The translations under genes and the position numbers were made by a program. Under the pieces are notes generated by a model. The model did not search any database and had not been told where the DNA came from. It was given only the letters and a program-made list of their open reading frames with translations. A stretch of DNA of 64,000 bases. Origin: an uncultured Paraburkholderia sp. (GTDB taxonomy: Bacteria; Pseudomonadota; Gammaproteobacteria; Burkholderiales; Burkholderiaceae). This document shows positions 1 through 8,163 of this stretch, in pieces (positions within the stretch are counted from its first letter, which is position 1; the number at the start of each line of letters is the position of its first letter). Location: contig CALNWN010000002.1 of NCBI GenBank assembly GCA_940746715.1, positions 372,001 through 436,000 of the forward strand, read 5' to 3'.

Positions 1-861
1 CGGATATACATCGAGACGCGCGAAGGGACGGCGGCCACGATCAAGACCGTGAAGGCTGGCATCCGCGCCGTTCGATCGGCACCGTTTCTCTCCAAGCACC
101 TGAGGTCGATCAAGACAGACGAAGTATCGACGTTCATCGAACAAGCAGCAGAGAAGCGGGGCGCCCAGATGGCCGCGCTGATGCGCAAGACACTGATGGA
201 CATGTTCCGTGAGGCAGAAGTCAAAGGGCTGATTGAAACCGGGAAGAATCCCGTCACCGTTACCCGTGTGCCGAAGTTTGAAGTCGAGCGTTCCCGGCTC
301 ACCTGGGAGAATTTCCTTGAGGTCTACAAGGCGGCTGAAGAATTCGATCCGTGGGTGGCGCGAAGCTTCGAACTCGCGTTGCTGACGGCGCAGCGCAGGG
401 AAGACATTGCCAGCATGCAGTTTGCAGACGTCAAGGACGGTTTCCTGTTCGTCGAGCAGCAGAAGACCAAGGTCAAGATTCGCATCCCGGTAGCGGTCCG
501 GCTCGACGTAGTCGGACTGTCTCTGGAGGACGTCGTAAAACGATGCCGCGATCGGTTCGTATCGCGCTCGATGCTGCATTACAACAAGAAGGCGAATGGA
601 CGCGATGCTGGCGACCCGGTAACCGCGCCCTCACTGACCAAGTATTTCCGGCTCGCCCGCGAGAAGTCAGAGATCACATGGGATGAGGGGAAGACGCCCC
701 CGACATTCCACGAGCTGCGAAGCCTGTCTGCACGTCTCTACAGCGACCAATACGGAGAGGATTTCGCCCGGGCAATATTGGGACACAAGTCGGCCAAGAT
801 GACCGCCATGTACCGGGACACGCGTGGAGCGGAGTGGACAGAAATCAAATTGGCCGGCTGA
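1..861 (+). CDS. Phage-type tyrosine integrase, 5' end outside window
   Basis: Tyrosine recombinase catalysing site-specific integration or excision of a mobile element. The frame is open from base 1, so the N-terminal part lies outside the window; a GTG at 49 is only an internal codon. An N-terminal SAM-like core-binding domain covers roughly the first 90 visible residues, followed by the catalytic domain. The catalytic set is visible in order: the first Arg in QRRED, the HELRS box (H-x-x-R), the GHKS histidine, and the nucleophile Tyr in TAMYRDTRG. No lesion is seen. No tRNA gene or obvious direct repeat that could be an attachment site is visible just downstream, so the element it belongs to probably extends left of the window. 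Confidence 0.85.
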   Translation, partial: RIYIETREGTAATIKTVKAGIRAVRSAPFLSKHLRSIKTDEVSTFIEQAAEKRGAQMAALMRKTLMDMFREAEVKGLIETGKNPVTVTRVPKFEVERSRLTWENFLEVYKAAEEFDPWVARSFELALLTAQRREDIASMQFADVKDGFLFVEQQKTKVKIRIPVAVRLDVVGLSLEDVVKRCRDRFVSRSMLHYNKKANGRDAGDPVTAPSLTKYFRLAREKSEITWDEGKTPPTFHELRSLSARLYSDQYGEDFARAILGHKSAKMTAMYRDTRGAEWTEIKLAG

Positions 862-1028
862 AAATTCCAGACGAATAAGCGACGAATTCGCGGAAACCCT
901 TGCTGGGCAAGGTTATCCATTACCACGTAATCGACCGGCGTCACGCAAACCGCGAATCTTCACTCCGAGCCCGCCGTATCCGGCCCGGATGCCGAGCGTA
1001 GCGCTCAATCCAGTCAAAGGAGCAGGAA

Positions 1029-1325
1029 ATGAACGCGCATACCGATCTGATCGACCGCTATTTCGACGCATGGAACGAGACCGATGGCGCGCGCCGCCGC
1101 GAGCTGATCGCCTCGACCTGGGCGAGCGATGCCGACTACCGCGACCCGCTGATGGCCGGCTCGGGCCACGACGGCATCGACGCGATGATCCGTGCCGTGC
1201 AGGAGCGCTTTGCCGGCCACACATTTCGCCGCTCGACCGAGGTCGACGGGTTCGGCACCGTCGACGCGCACGGGCGTCTGCAGACAGTGACCGGCTTCCT
1301 GGATCAGGTGCCCGCGGGCGCCTAA
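1029..1325 (+). pseudogene. SnoaL/NTF2-like small protein with internal deletion
   Basis: A 98-residue reading frame with an AGGAG-type ribosome site just upstream. The N-terminal part (DLIDRYFDAWNE, then WASDADYRDPLM) and C-terminal part (GTVDAHGRL) match SnoaL-like polyketide-cyclase/NTF2-fold proteins, which are usually 110-130 residues. The stretch between VDGFG and GTVDAHG lacks the two central beta strands I expect in this fold (about 20-25 residues), while frame is kept. I therefore infer an in-frame deletion that should break the cone-shaped fold. No substrate can be named. Confidence 0.55.
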
Positions 1326-1391
1326 CGAGCCGCCGCCCACCGACGTCGCAGCCATCCCCGTCGCCATCGCCCATCTTTCACGGAGACTATC

Positions 1392-1658
1392 ATGCACGAG
1401 CCCGCCAGCGTCACGGCTCACTCGCCCGTCACACGGTTCGCGCGCTTCGCGGGCGCCATCGACGCGCTCTCGGGCGCGATCGCCGGCTTCGCGCTTCTCG
1501 CCGGCACGCGCGCGTTCATGTTCACCGCGTTGCTCGGCTGGCGCGAACCGGTGCTGAGTGGCGCGGGGCTCGTGCTGCTCGCGGCGATCGGATGGCTGCG
1601 GTGGCGTTGCCGCGGCATGGCGCGGCGCGTGCCCGGCGCGTCGTGCGCGGCGCACTGA
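1392..1658 (+). CDS. Small hypothetical membrane protein
   Basis: 88 residues, preceded by a GGAGAC ribosome site 6 bases before the ATG. Two hydrophobic stretches (around residues 26-50 and 54-68) suggest two membrane helices with an Arg-rich cytoplasmic tail. I do not recognise a family. It lies between the SnoaL-like remnant and fucU on the same strand. The C-terminus is unusually rich in Arg/Ala/Cys and could be a frameshifted tail, but I have no homologue in mind to test this. Confidence 0.4.
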   Translation: MHEPASVTAHSPVTRFARFAGAIDALSGAIAGFALLAGTRAFMFTALLGWREPVLSGAGLVLLAAIGWLRWRCRGMARRVPGASCAAH

Positions 1659-1756
1659 ATCTCCGAAGCGCGCGGCGTTGCTTGCTACAATCGTTTGCCG
1701 CATGGCGTTCAAGGCAATCCATTCGAATAACCGCAAGCAATCTGCATGGAGAAACA

Positions 1757-2221
1757 GTGCTAAAAAATCTCGATCCCCTGCTCAACGCCGACATCCTGCA
1801 TGCACTCCGCTCAATGGGCCACGGCGACGAAGTCGTGATTTGCGACGCCAACTTTCCCGGCGATTCCGTGGCGCATTCCACGGTGCTCGGCAAGCTGCTG
1901 CGTCTTGACGGCGTGAGCTCGCCGCGCGCGGTCCGCGCGGTGCTGTCGGTGCTGCCGCTCGACACCTTCATCGAACAACCGGCGTCGCGCATGGAAGTCG
2001 GCGGCGAGCCGCATACCCTTCCGGCCGTGCAGCGCGAGGCGCAGATCGAGGTGAATGCCGCGGAAGGCCGCGAGGTGCCGTTTGCGCCCATCGAACGCTT
2101 CGCGTTTTATGAGCGCGCGCGCAAAGCCTATTGCGTGATTGTGACGGGCGAAGAGCGCGGCTACGGCTGTTTCGTCTTCACGAAAGGCGTGTTGCTCGCG
2201 CCGGACGAGCCGCGTTCGTAG
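1757..2221 (+). CDS. fucU: RbsD/FucU family sugar mutarotase
   Basis: 154 residues from a GTG start at 1757, chosen because GGAGA lies 6 bases upstream and the protein then begins LKNLDPLLNADILHALR, the usual family start. FucU proteins interconvert alpha and beta anomers of L-fucose and related sugars in the cytoplasm. Family features seen: the His in MGHGDEVVICDANFP near residue 22 (the catalytic His of RbsD/FucU is in this position), and the C-terminal RKAYCVIVTGEERGYG segment with the conserved Tyr-Gly. No lesions are visible. No fucose pathway gene is adjacent, so the physiological sugar is uncertain. Confidence 0.85.
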   Translation: MLKNLDPLLNADILHALRSMGHGDEVVICDANFPGDSVAHSTVLGKLLRLDGVSSPRAVRAVLSVLPLDTFIEQPASRMEVGGEPHTLPAVQREAQIEVNAAEGREVPFAPIERFAFYERARKAYCVIVTGEERGYGCFVFTKGVLLAPDEPRS

Positions 2222-2391
2222 CCTTCGCCGCCGCGTTTCGTCCGGGGGCGTCGTTCAGGTTAGTTCGTGGCCGCGCAAGCGACTGCCCGCCTTGGAAAGC
2301 GCGGGCAATGAACATATGCTCAGAGGCAAGCAGGGAACTGCTGCCTTTCAGCCGGGTCTGCTGGTTATTCATCTACAGGAGGAGCACCCTC

Positions 2392-2823
2392 ATGACGCGT
2401 CCCGTCGATTCCGGCGTTATTCTCATCGCGCGTATCGCGCTCGCGGTTCTGTTCCTGTGGGGCGGCGTGATGAAACTGCTGGGTTATGCGGGTTTTGTCG
2501 GCTATCTGCATTCGAAGGGCGTGCCGTTCGTGCAGATCGCCGCGCCGATCGCCACCGCGGTCGAGGCACTGGGCGGGCTCTTGCTGATCGTCGGCTTCAA
2601 GGTGCGTCCGCTCGCGCTCATCATGGCGGTTTATACTGTGGCCACGGCGGTGCTCGGCCACGATTTCTGGAATGTAACCGACGCCGCCTTGCAGCGCGAC
2701 ATGGTGATCCATTTCTGGAAGAACATCGGTATTGCCGGCGGTTTTCTGCTGCTGTTCGTGACCGGCGCGGGGCGTATCAGTATCGACGGTGCGCGCGCGC
2801 CGCGCGGCGGGCTCGGGCTCTGA
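2392..2823 (+). CDS. DoxX family membrane protein
   Basis: 143 residues with four predicted membrane helices and a strong GGAGGAG ribosome site before the ATG. The opening (ARIALAVLFLWGGVMKL), the central VEALGGLLLIVGF helix and the final IHFWKNIGIAGGFLLLF helix are characteristic of the DoxX/YphA-type small integral membrane proteins. The family is loosely linked to redox or thiol stress at the membrane; the actual role here is unknown. The gene is intact and stands alone between fucU and the next small gene. Confidence 0.88.
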   Translation: MTRPVDSGVILIARIALAVLFLWGGVMKLLGYAGFVGYLHSKGVPFVQIAAPIATAVEALGGLLLIVGFKVRPLALIMAVYTVATAVLGHDFWNVTDAALQRDMVIHFWKNIGIAGGFLLLFVTGAGRISIDGARAPRGGLGL

Positions 2824-2890
2824 GCGCGGGCGCGTTCGCCGGTCCGCTGGTTTTGCCTCGCTGTATTCGGCTGCAATCAAGGGAGCACAT

Positions 2891-3163
2891 ATGATTCAAA
2901 GTTTCGAGCAATCCATTGGCGGCAAGGTGCTGCAGTTGTGCGCGAGTCTGGGTCAAGGGCCCACGCCGCATCGCATGATCATCAGCCTCGCCGATTCGGC
3001 GAAAACGTTGGTCATTCTGGATGCCTCCGGATTCCTCGGCGCGATCAAGGCTGAGATCGAAGAGCCGGAAAAACTGATCGCCGATGCAATCAGCAAGGCG
3101 CAAAGCGAAGGGTTAATCGAAGCCGCGATCACTACCGGCACGATTCAGGAAGCGCGGCTGTAG
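2891..3163 (+). CDS. Conserved-looking small hypothetical protein
   Basis: 90 residues, GGGAG ribosome site 6 bases before the ATG, no signal peptide and no membrane segment. The composition is that of a soluble alpha/beta protein: an initial amphipathic stretch (VLQLCASLGQG), a strand-like KTLVILDASGF, then a Glu/Lys-rich helix (IEEPEKLIADAISKAQSEG). I do not recognise a family. It is intact and lies 67 bases after doxX on the same strand. Confidence 0.7.
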   Translation: MIQSFEQSIGGKVLQLCASLGQGPTPHRMIISLADSAKTLVILDASGFLGAIKAEIEEPEKLIADAISKAQSEGLIEAAITTGTIQEARL

Positions 3164-3228
3164 CAGGTGGGTGCGGCTGTGCGCCAGGGCATCGCACTTG
3201 GCCCCAGCACCAGTCCCAGCACCCAACC

Positions 3229-3458
3229 TCACCGCGAATTGCCGACCCGCGCTGAATCCGCCCGGCGCTGCCCTGGCGCCGACGAATGCGGCTGCGGATG
3301 CACGAGGCAGCTCATCACGCCGCCCAACACCAGCAGCCCAACCGAAATGGCGGTCGCCGCCTGCATGCCCGCCACAATCTGCGTCGCCGCCGAGCCGCCG
3401 GCCTGACGCGCCGTGTTCAATACCGCCGACGCCGTGCCGGCGCGCCGGACCCGGGTAG
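3229..3458 (-). pseudogene. C-terminal remnant of an MFS transporter
   Basis: Read on the minus strand, the stretch contains AGTASAVLNTARQAGGS followed by a hydrophobic helix (AISVGLLVLGGVMSCLV) and a short polar tail. The AGxASxxLNTxRQxGG motif is the hallmark of TM11 in DHA-type drug/metabolite MFS transporters. Everything upstream (ten or more helices) is missing, so this is only the last two helices of a deleted gene. Confidence 0.6.
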
Positions 3459-3732
3459 GGCGGCGCGATGACGAAAGAAGCCAGCCCGCGATTTTACAGG
3501 ATCAATGCGATTTGCTTCGGGAAGTGCTTAATTAGATTGGGAACGTTCCGCATGGGCCGCGGATTGGGCGACTTTGACGAAACCACGGTGGGGCTTGCGC
3601 AGACGGTTGTAGTCCGTTGGCCATTCGGCGATCGGATCGGTCAGAGCCGCGCCTAAATTCGGATTGATCCTATGGGATAGGGCGGGTGGGCCTTCGAGAA
3701 TCGCGTCCACGCCATCAGTTAAGAGTCATCCC

Positions 3733-4466
3733 ATGCGTATTGCCATTCTTCAACGCGATCCCGTCGGCGTCAGTCGATCGAGAAAATCCTGACGGCTGCC
3801 GGCCATACCTGCGCAGGCTATGACGACGGCCTCACCATGTCGAAAACGCTGGCCCGGTCCACCGTGGATCTGCTGGTGCTGGACTGGCACGGCACCCGTC
3901 TGTCGGGCACGGAGGTGCTGAAAACGGCGCGCGCGGTCGGCGGCGACCGCTTGCCGGTGATCTTCGTGTCGCGGGAAACGTCGGAGGAGAGCATGGTGCG
4001 CGCGTTCGTCAACGGCACGGACGACTACGTCGCGCTGCCGCTGCGCCCGGCGGAGTTCCGCGAGCACGTCACGGCGCTCTTGCGGCGCGCGTATCCGGAC
4101 CGCTTCGGCACCGCGAGCTTCGACGTGGGGCCGTACCGCTTCGACACGCATCGCCAGATCGTGATGCTGCGCGGCCAGCCGGTCGCCTTGTCGGGCACGC
4201 AATACCGGCTGGCTTCGCTGTTTTTCTCGAACATCGGCCGCGTGATGTCGCGCGATCACATTTTCGCGATGGTGTGGGGCCGCGAATTCCGCGAGTTCAC
4301 CCGCACCATCGACAGCCACGTGTCGCGGCTGCGTCTGTTGCTCGAAATCGAGCCGCAAAACGAGTTTCGGCTGCAGCCGGTTTATAAGAGCGGCTACAGG
4401 CTGCTGTATCTGCGTCACGACCTGCGCCGCGACGATTCCGCGCACGCGGAGCAGCAGGCCGCCTGA
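3733..4466 (+). pseudogene. OmpR-type response regulator, frameshifted near its start
   Basis: The protein starts at ATG 3733 with MRIAILQRDP and changes frame between about 3760 and 3772, where one base must be gained or lost to continue into QSIEKILTAAGHTCAGYDDG. The rest is an uninterrupted receiver domain (phosphoacceptor Asp in LLVLDWHG, Thr/Ser switch in VIFVSRET, Lys replaced in the ALPLRPAEF region) and a C-terminal winged helix (RDHIFAMVWG, then RTIDSHVSRLRLLL). The missing canonical Lys near DDYVALPLRP (usually K-P) is notable. No cognate kinase is adjacent. Single indel, so either a young pseudogene or a base-call error. Confidence 0.8.
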
Positions 4467-4481
4467 AGCCCGGGCGCTCGC

Positions 4482-5390
4482 TCAAAGGCGCGGCAGTGCC
4501 GGCCGCGTTTCGAGCGACTTGCGGATCAGCGCCTCCACGGCGGCGCGCTCGTCGCCCGCCAGCGGCAAGCGCGGCGGACGCACCGGCTCCGTGCCCAGTC
4601 CCACCATCGCCTCAGCGAGCTTGATGTTCTGCACCAGCTTCGGCGATACGTCGAGCGCGAGCAGCGGCGCGAACCAGCGGTAGATGGCTCGCGCTCCTTC
4701 CAGCCGTCCGGCTTTCAGCAACTTGTAGATCGCCACCGTCTCATGCGGAAACGCGCACACGAGACCGGCCACCCAGCCATGCGCGCCCATCAGGATGGCT
4801 TCCATCGCGAGGTTGTCGACCCCGCACAGAATCGCGAAGCGGTCGCCGACTGCGTTGATCAGATCGGTCACGCGCCGCACGTCCCCGCACGATTCCTTGA
4901 TCGCGACAATTTTCTTTTCGTCGGCGATTTCGGCAAACATGTCGGGCGTCATGTCCACGCCGTAAGCAAGCGGATTGTTGTAGATCATGAGCGGCAGCGC
5001 GCTCGCGTCGGCGACACTGCGAAAATGATGCAGCGTCTCGCGACGATCCGACAGATAGCGCTGGCCCGGCAGCACCATAAAACCGGCGGCGCCGCGACGG
5101 CTGCCGGATTCGGCCTGACGGCAGGCGTCGAGCGTGCTGTTTTCCGCGATGGTCAGCAGCACCGGCACGCGGCCGCGCGAAGCTTCAACGGCGATGTCGA
5201 GCACCTGCTGCAGCTTTTCGTCGAGCGAGAGCGTCGACGCTTCGCCGAGCGATCCGCAGACGATGATGCCGTCCACGCCCGCGTCGATCTGCGCTTCGAT
5301 ATTCTTGCCGGTCCACGCCCGGTCTATGCTGAAATCCGCGTTGAACTTGGTGGTGACCGCCGGCAATACGCCTTCCCAGATATGCGCCAC
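4482..5390 (-). CDS. 1-pyrroline-4-hydroxy-2-carboxylate deaminase (DapA superfamily)
   Basis: 302 residues from a GTG start with AGGAG 7 bases upstream. A (beta/alpha)8 lyase of the DapA/NAL superfamily: GSLGEASTL in the phosphate-binding-like loop, catalytic Tyr in LMIYNNP, Schiff-base Lys in IVAIKESCGD. In the trans-4-hydroxy-L-proline pathway this family member deaminates and dehydrates the cyclic imine made by D-hydroxyproline dehydrogenase to alpha-ketoglutarate semialdehyde. The assignment to this reaction rests on its position divergent from the hydroxyproline epimerase/dehydrogenase genes. It is the only intact enzyme of that cluster. The semialdehyde dehydrogenase that would complete the pathway is not in the window. 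Confidence 0.82.
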   Translation of the reverse strand: MAHIWEGVLPAVTTKFNADFSIDRAWTGKNIEAQIDAGVDGIIVCGSLGEASTLSLDEKLQQVLDIAVEASRGRVPVLLTIAENSTLDACRQAESGSRRGAAGFMVLPGQRYLSDRRETLHHFRSVADASALPLMIYNNPLAYGVDMTPDMFAEIADEKKIVAIKESCGDVRRVTDLINAVGDRFAILCGVDNLAMEAILMGAHGWVAGLVCAFPHETVAIYKLLKAGRLEGARAIYRWFAPLLALDVSPKLVQNIKLAEAMVGLGTEPVRPPRLPLAGDERAAVEALIRKSLETRPALPRL

Positions 5391-5753
5391 GACTGCTCTC
5401 CTGAATGTGATGAGTCGAAGCGCAGTGTAAGCAGCGAAAACGCCGCCGTCTTGCGCAAATCGCGCGTGGCGGATGACGATTTCGGCACAGTACCGTGGAA
5501 TGGACGTCGGCGCCCCGGCTAGCAGCGGCTGCGTTGCGGATAGTGCGCAAGCGGGAGGTCCGATGCCGCGGTATGCGCGACGAGCAAACGGGCTTCCTTT
5601 CTACAGCGTGCTGAGGCGTCTTGCTCATCGATACAAACAGCCTCCGAGTCGACCGCGCATGACGCGACCGGCGCCTCAACTATGCCGAAATCGTCACAAT
5701 CCGCGCGCACGCACACCAAGACTCGCGCGTGCGCCGTTCCTACCATGTGCGTC
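5391..5753. other. Divergent intergenic region of hydroxyproline cluster
   Basis: About 360 bases between the GTG of the deaminase (minus) and the ATG of the epimerase (plus). It must hold both promoters; the AraC-family regulator downstream of the cluster is the likely ligand, but I see no convincing direct repeat or sigma-70 hexamer pair. No supported gene is present on either strand. Confidence 0.5.
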
Positions 5754-6702
5754 ATGAAAACGCTCAATATCATCGACTCCCACACCGGCGGTAAACCGAC
5801 CCGCCTCGTCGTGTCGGGCGGCCCGGACCTCGGCGGCGGAACGCTCGCGCAACGGCTCGACGTATTTCGCACCCGGTTCGACGACTGGCGCGCCGGCATC
5901 GTCACCGAACCGCGCGGCTCCGACGTGGTGGTCGGCGCGCTGCTGTGCGAGCCGGATGACCCGTCCTGCGCGGCGGGCGTGATCTTTTTCAACAACGTCG
6001 GCTATCTCGGCATGTGCGGGCACGGGACGATCGGCCTCGTGGTGTCGCTCGCGCACATGGGGCGGATCGCGCCGGGGCGTCATCGGATCGAGACGCCCGT
6101 TGGCGTCGTCGAGGCCACGCTCAATGACGACGGCAGCGTGGCGGTGCGTAACGTGCCGGCCTATCGCTACCGCAAGGCCGTGCAAGTGTAGGTGCCGGGT
6201 CACGGCGTGCTGACGGGCGACATCGGCTGGGGCGGCAACTGGTTCTTTCTCGTCGCGGAGCATGGCCGTTCGCTTGAGGCGGCGCGTATCCCCGAGTTGA
6301 CGGCGTTCAGCTCGGCGATTCGCGACGCGCTTATCGCGCAGGGCATCACGGGCGCTGAGGGCGCGCTGATCGACCATATCGAGCTCTTCGGGCCGGGTTC
6401 GCGCGACGGCATCGACAGTCGCAGTTTCGTGCTTTGTCCGGGCAACGCGTACGACCGCTCGCCATGCGGCACCGGCACGAGCGCGAAAGTGGCATGCCTC
6501 GCGGCGGACGGCAAGCTCGCCGAAGGCGCGGTGTGGCGGCAGGAAAGCATTATCGGCAGCGTGTTCGAGGCGAGTTACCGGCATGCGGGCGACGGCGTCC
6601 GCGTCATTCCAACCATCACGGGTCATGCGTATATCGCGGCGGAAGGGCGGCTTTGCTTCGACGAGCGCGATCCCGTTCGCATGGGGCATCCGCGCGGCAT
6701 GA
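5754..6702 (+). pseudogene. 4-hydroxyproline 2-epimerase, nonsense plus frameshift
   Basis: Proline-racemase-fold enzyme that epimerises trans-4-hydroxy-L-proline to cis-4-hydroxy-D-proline. Seen: [20 protein letters not shown] at the start, first catalytic Cys in [12 protein letters not shown], second catalytic Cys in [14 protein letters not shown] codon at 6189-6191 interrupts the frame where the family reads V-[E/D]-VPGHG, consistent with one G to T change in GAG. Near 6680 an extra base also shifts the end: in the +1 frame the tail reads DPVR-WGIRAA and stops at TGA 6700-6702, overlapping the next start as ATGA. Both active-site cysteines survive, but a full-length product cannot be made without readthrough. 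Confidence 0.85.
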
Positions 6703-7822
6703 CGGCGGATGCGTTGATCGTCGGCCGGACATCGTGGGCGCGGCCTGCGCGGCCGAGCTGGCCGCGCTCGGCATGCGCGTCGAGGTGCTCGACGCACAAG
6801 GCATCGGCGGCGGCGCGACGGCGGCCGGTATGGGCCATATCGTCGTGATGAACGACCGCCGGCGGAACTGGCGCTGTCGCTGTATTCGCGCGACCTGTGG
6901 CTGCAGCTCGCGCCTCAGTTGCGCGCGCGACGCCTTCGCCCGCTTCGCCGCCGACGAAGAAGAATGGCAAGCCGCCTGCGCCATGCATGCCGCTTACGAG
7001 GCGCAGGCGTCTCGGCGGAACTGCTCGACGCGTCCGCGCTGCGCCAATGCGAGCCGGCGGTGGCGGCGTCGCTCGTCGGCGGTTTGCGGATGCGGCATGA
7101 CAGCATCGTGTATGCGCCGACGGCTGCGGAGTGGCTGCTGACGCAATCACCGGCGTCCGCGAAAATCGGCGTGCGGCTCGGCGCGCCGGTCGTCCGCGTG
7201 GATGCGACCGGCGTCACACTCGCCAATGGCGAGCGGCGCGGCGCGCGCGGCGCGGCGCGCGGCATGTGATCGTCGCGAACGGCCTGGGCGCTCGCGAGCT
7301 GTTGCCCACGCTGCCGCTGCAACCGAAGAAAGGTCACCTGCTGATCACGGACCGCTATCCCGAACTGATCCATCATCAGCTGCTCGAGCCCGGCTACATC
7401 AAGAGCGCGCATCATGCGACTGGAACGTCCGTCGCTTTCAATGCGCAGCCGCGGCCGACGGGGGGCAACTGCTGATCGGTTCGTCGCGCCAGTTCGATAC
7501 GACCGACGCGGCGGTCGAGATGCCCGTGCTCGCGCACATGCTGCAGCGCGCGGCCCGCTATCTGCCGATGCTGCCGCAGCTCAACGGCATTCGCGCATGG
7601 ACCGGCTTTCGCGCCGCCTCGCCCGACGGCTTGCCGCTGATCGGTCCCGCCGGCGATCACGCTCCGGGCGTGTGGCTGGCCGTCGGGCACGAGGGCCTGG
7701 GTGTAACGACATCGCTCGCGACGGCGAAGCTGCTTGCCGCGCAGATCGTCGGACAGGCAGCGGCGATTCCCGTCGAACCTTATTTACCGGGCCGGTTTGT
7801 GCACGAGGTGGCGCATGAGTGA
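6699..7822 (+). pseudogene. D-hydroxyproline dehydrogenase, DAO-like FAD subunit (beta), multiply frameshifted
   Basis: D-amino-acid-oxidase-fold subunit of the heteromeric cis-4-hydroxy-D-proline dehydrogenase (known from Pseudomonas aeruginosa as a three-subunit enzyme). The reading starts at ATG 6699 as MTADALIVG and must shift immediately, two bases being lost inside the GxGxxG dinucleotide motif, to continue as [15 protein letters not shown]. Further shifts occur near 6860, 6950, 7240-7265 and 7465. Recognisable blocks are [29 protein letters not shown]-like, LQPKKGHLLITDRYP, and the C-terminal TGFRAASPDGLPLIG and VGHEGLGVTTS. At least four indels: a well-decayed gene. Its TGA overlaps the next start. 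Confidence 0.8.
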
Positions 7823-8009
7823 GAGCGGTGCGGCGCGCATTCGCGTGAACATCGACCGCCTCGCGCTCGAGGTCGACGCGGGCACGACCGTGGCAGCGGC
7901 GCTGGTGCTGGCGGGCGCGTCGGGCGGCGCGCGGCTCTCCGTGCTCGCGTGTCAGACGCTGTGCCGCGACGGCCAGATTGTGAACACGCAGAAGGCGAAC
8001 ACGCGATGA
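7815..8009 (+). pseudogene. Hydroxyproline dehydrogenase small 2Fe-2S subunit (gamma) lacking its cluster cysteines
   Basis: Starts at ATG 7815, overlapping the beta subunit by 8 bases. The first 35 residues (RIRVNIDRLALEVDAGTTVA) are the start of a small HcnA-like ferredoxin subunit and the end (LACQTLCRDG) is its usual last block. What is missing is the middle, where the C-G-x-G-x-C-x2-C type 2Fe-2S ligands normally sit; the protein is 64 residues where about 95-105 are expected. I infer an in-frame deletion of roughly 35 codons. Without the cluster, electron transfer between the two flavin subunits could not work. Confidence 0.65.
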
Positions 8010-8163
8010 AACGGCAACTTCCGGTTGTGTGGAGAGAGACTCGCTGGCCATGGCCAGCCGCCCCGCGCGCGACAGGCGGATGCGCAATGACTTCCCGTCG
8101 CTGCACCGCGAACCCGGACAGCCGCCGCCGCAAGCGCCAACCTCTGCACGACGTACAGGTGGA

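Noticed and set aside
862..1028. Attachment site or tRNA next to the integrase
   Set aside because: No cloverleaf, anticodon arm or repeated core can be drawn from this stretch.
824..2221. A single 465-codon open frame
   Set aside because: Only the last 154 codons look like a protein (FucU). The rest is Arg/Pro-rich read-through of GC-rich DNA over the SnoaL-like and hypothetical genes.
3528..3710. Possible IS3-type transposase end (EWPTDYNRLRKPHRG on the minus strand)
   Set aside because: The resemblance to the D-Y-N-x-x-RPH motif is short, the flanking text does not continue the match, and no terminal inverted repeat is seen.
5185..5679. Minus-strand frame across the deaminase start and intergenic region
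   Set aside because: Arg/His-rich, overlaps a recognised enzyme in a different frame, no start signal.
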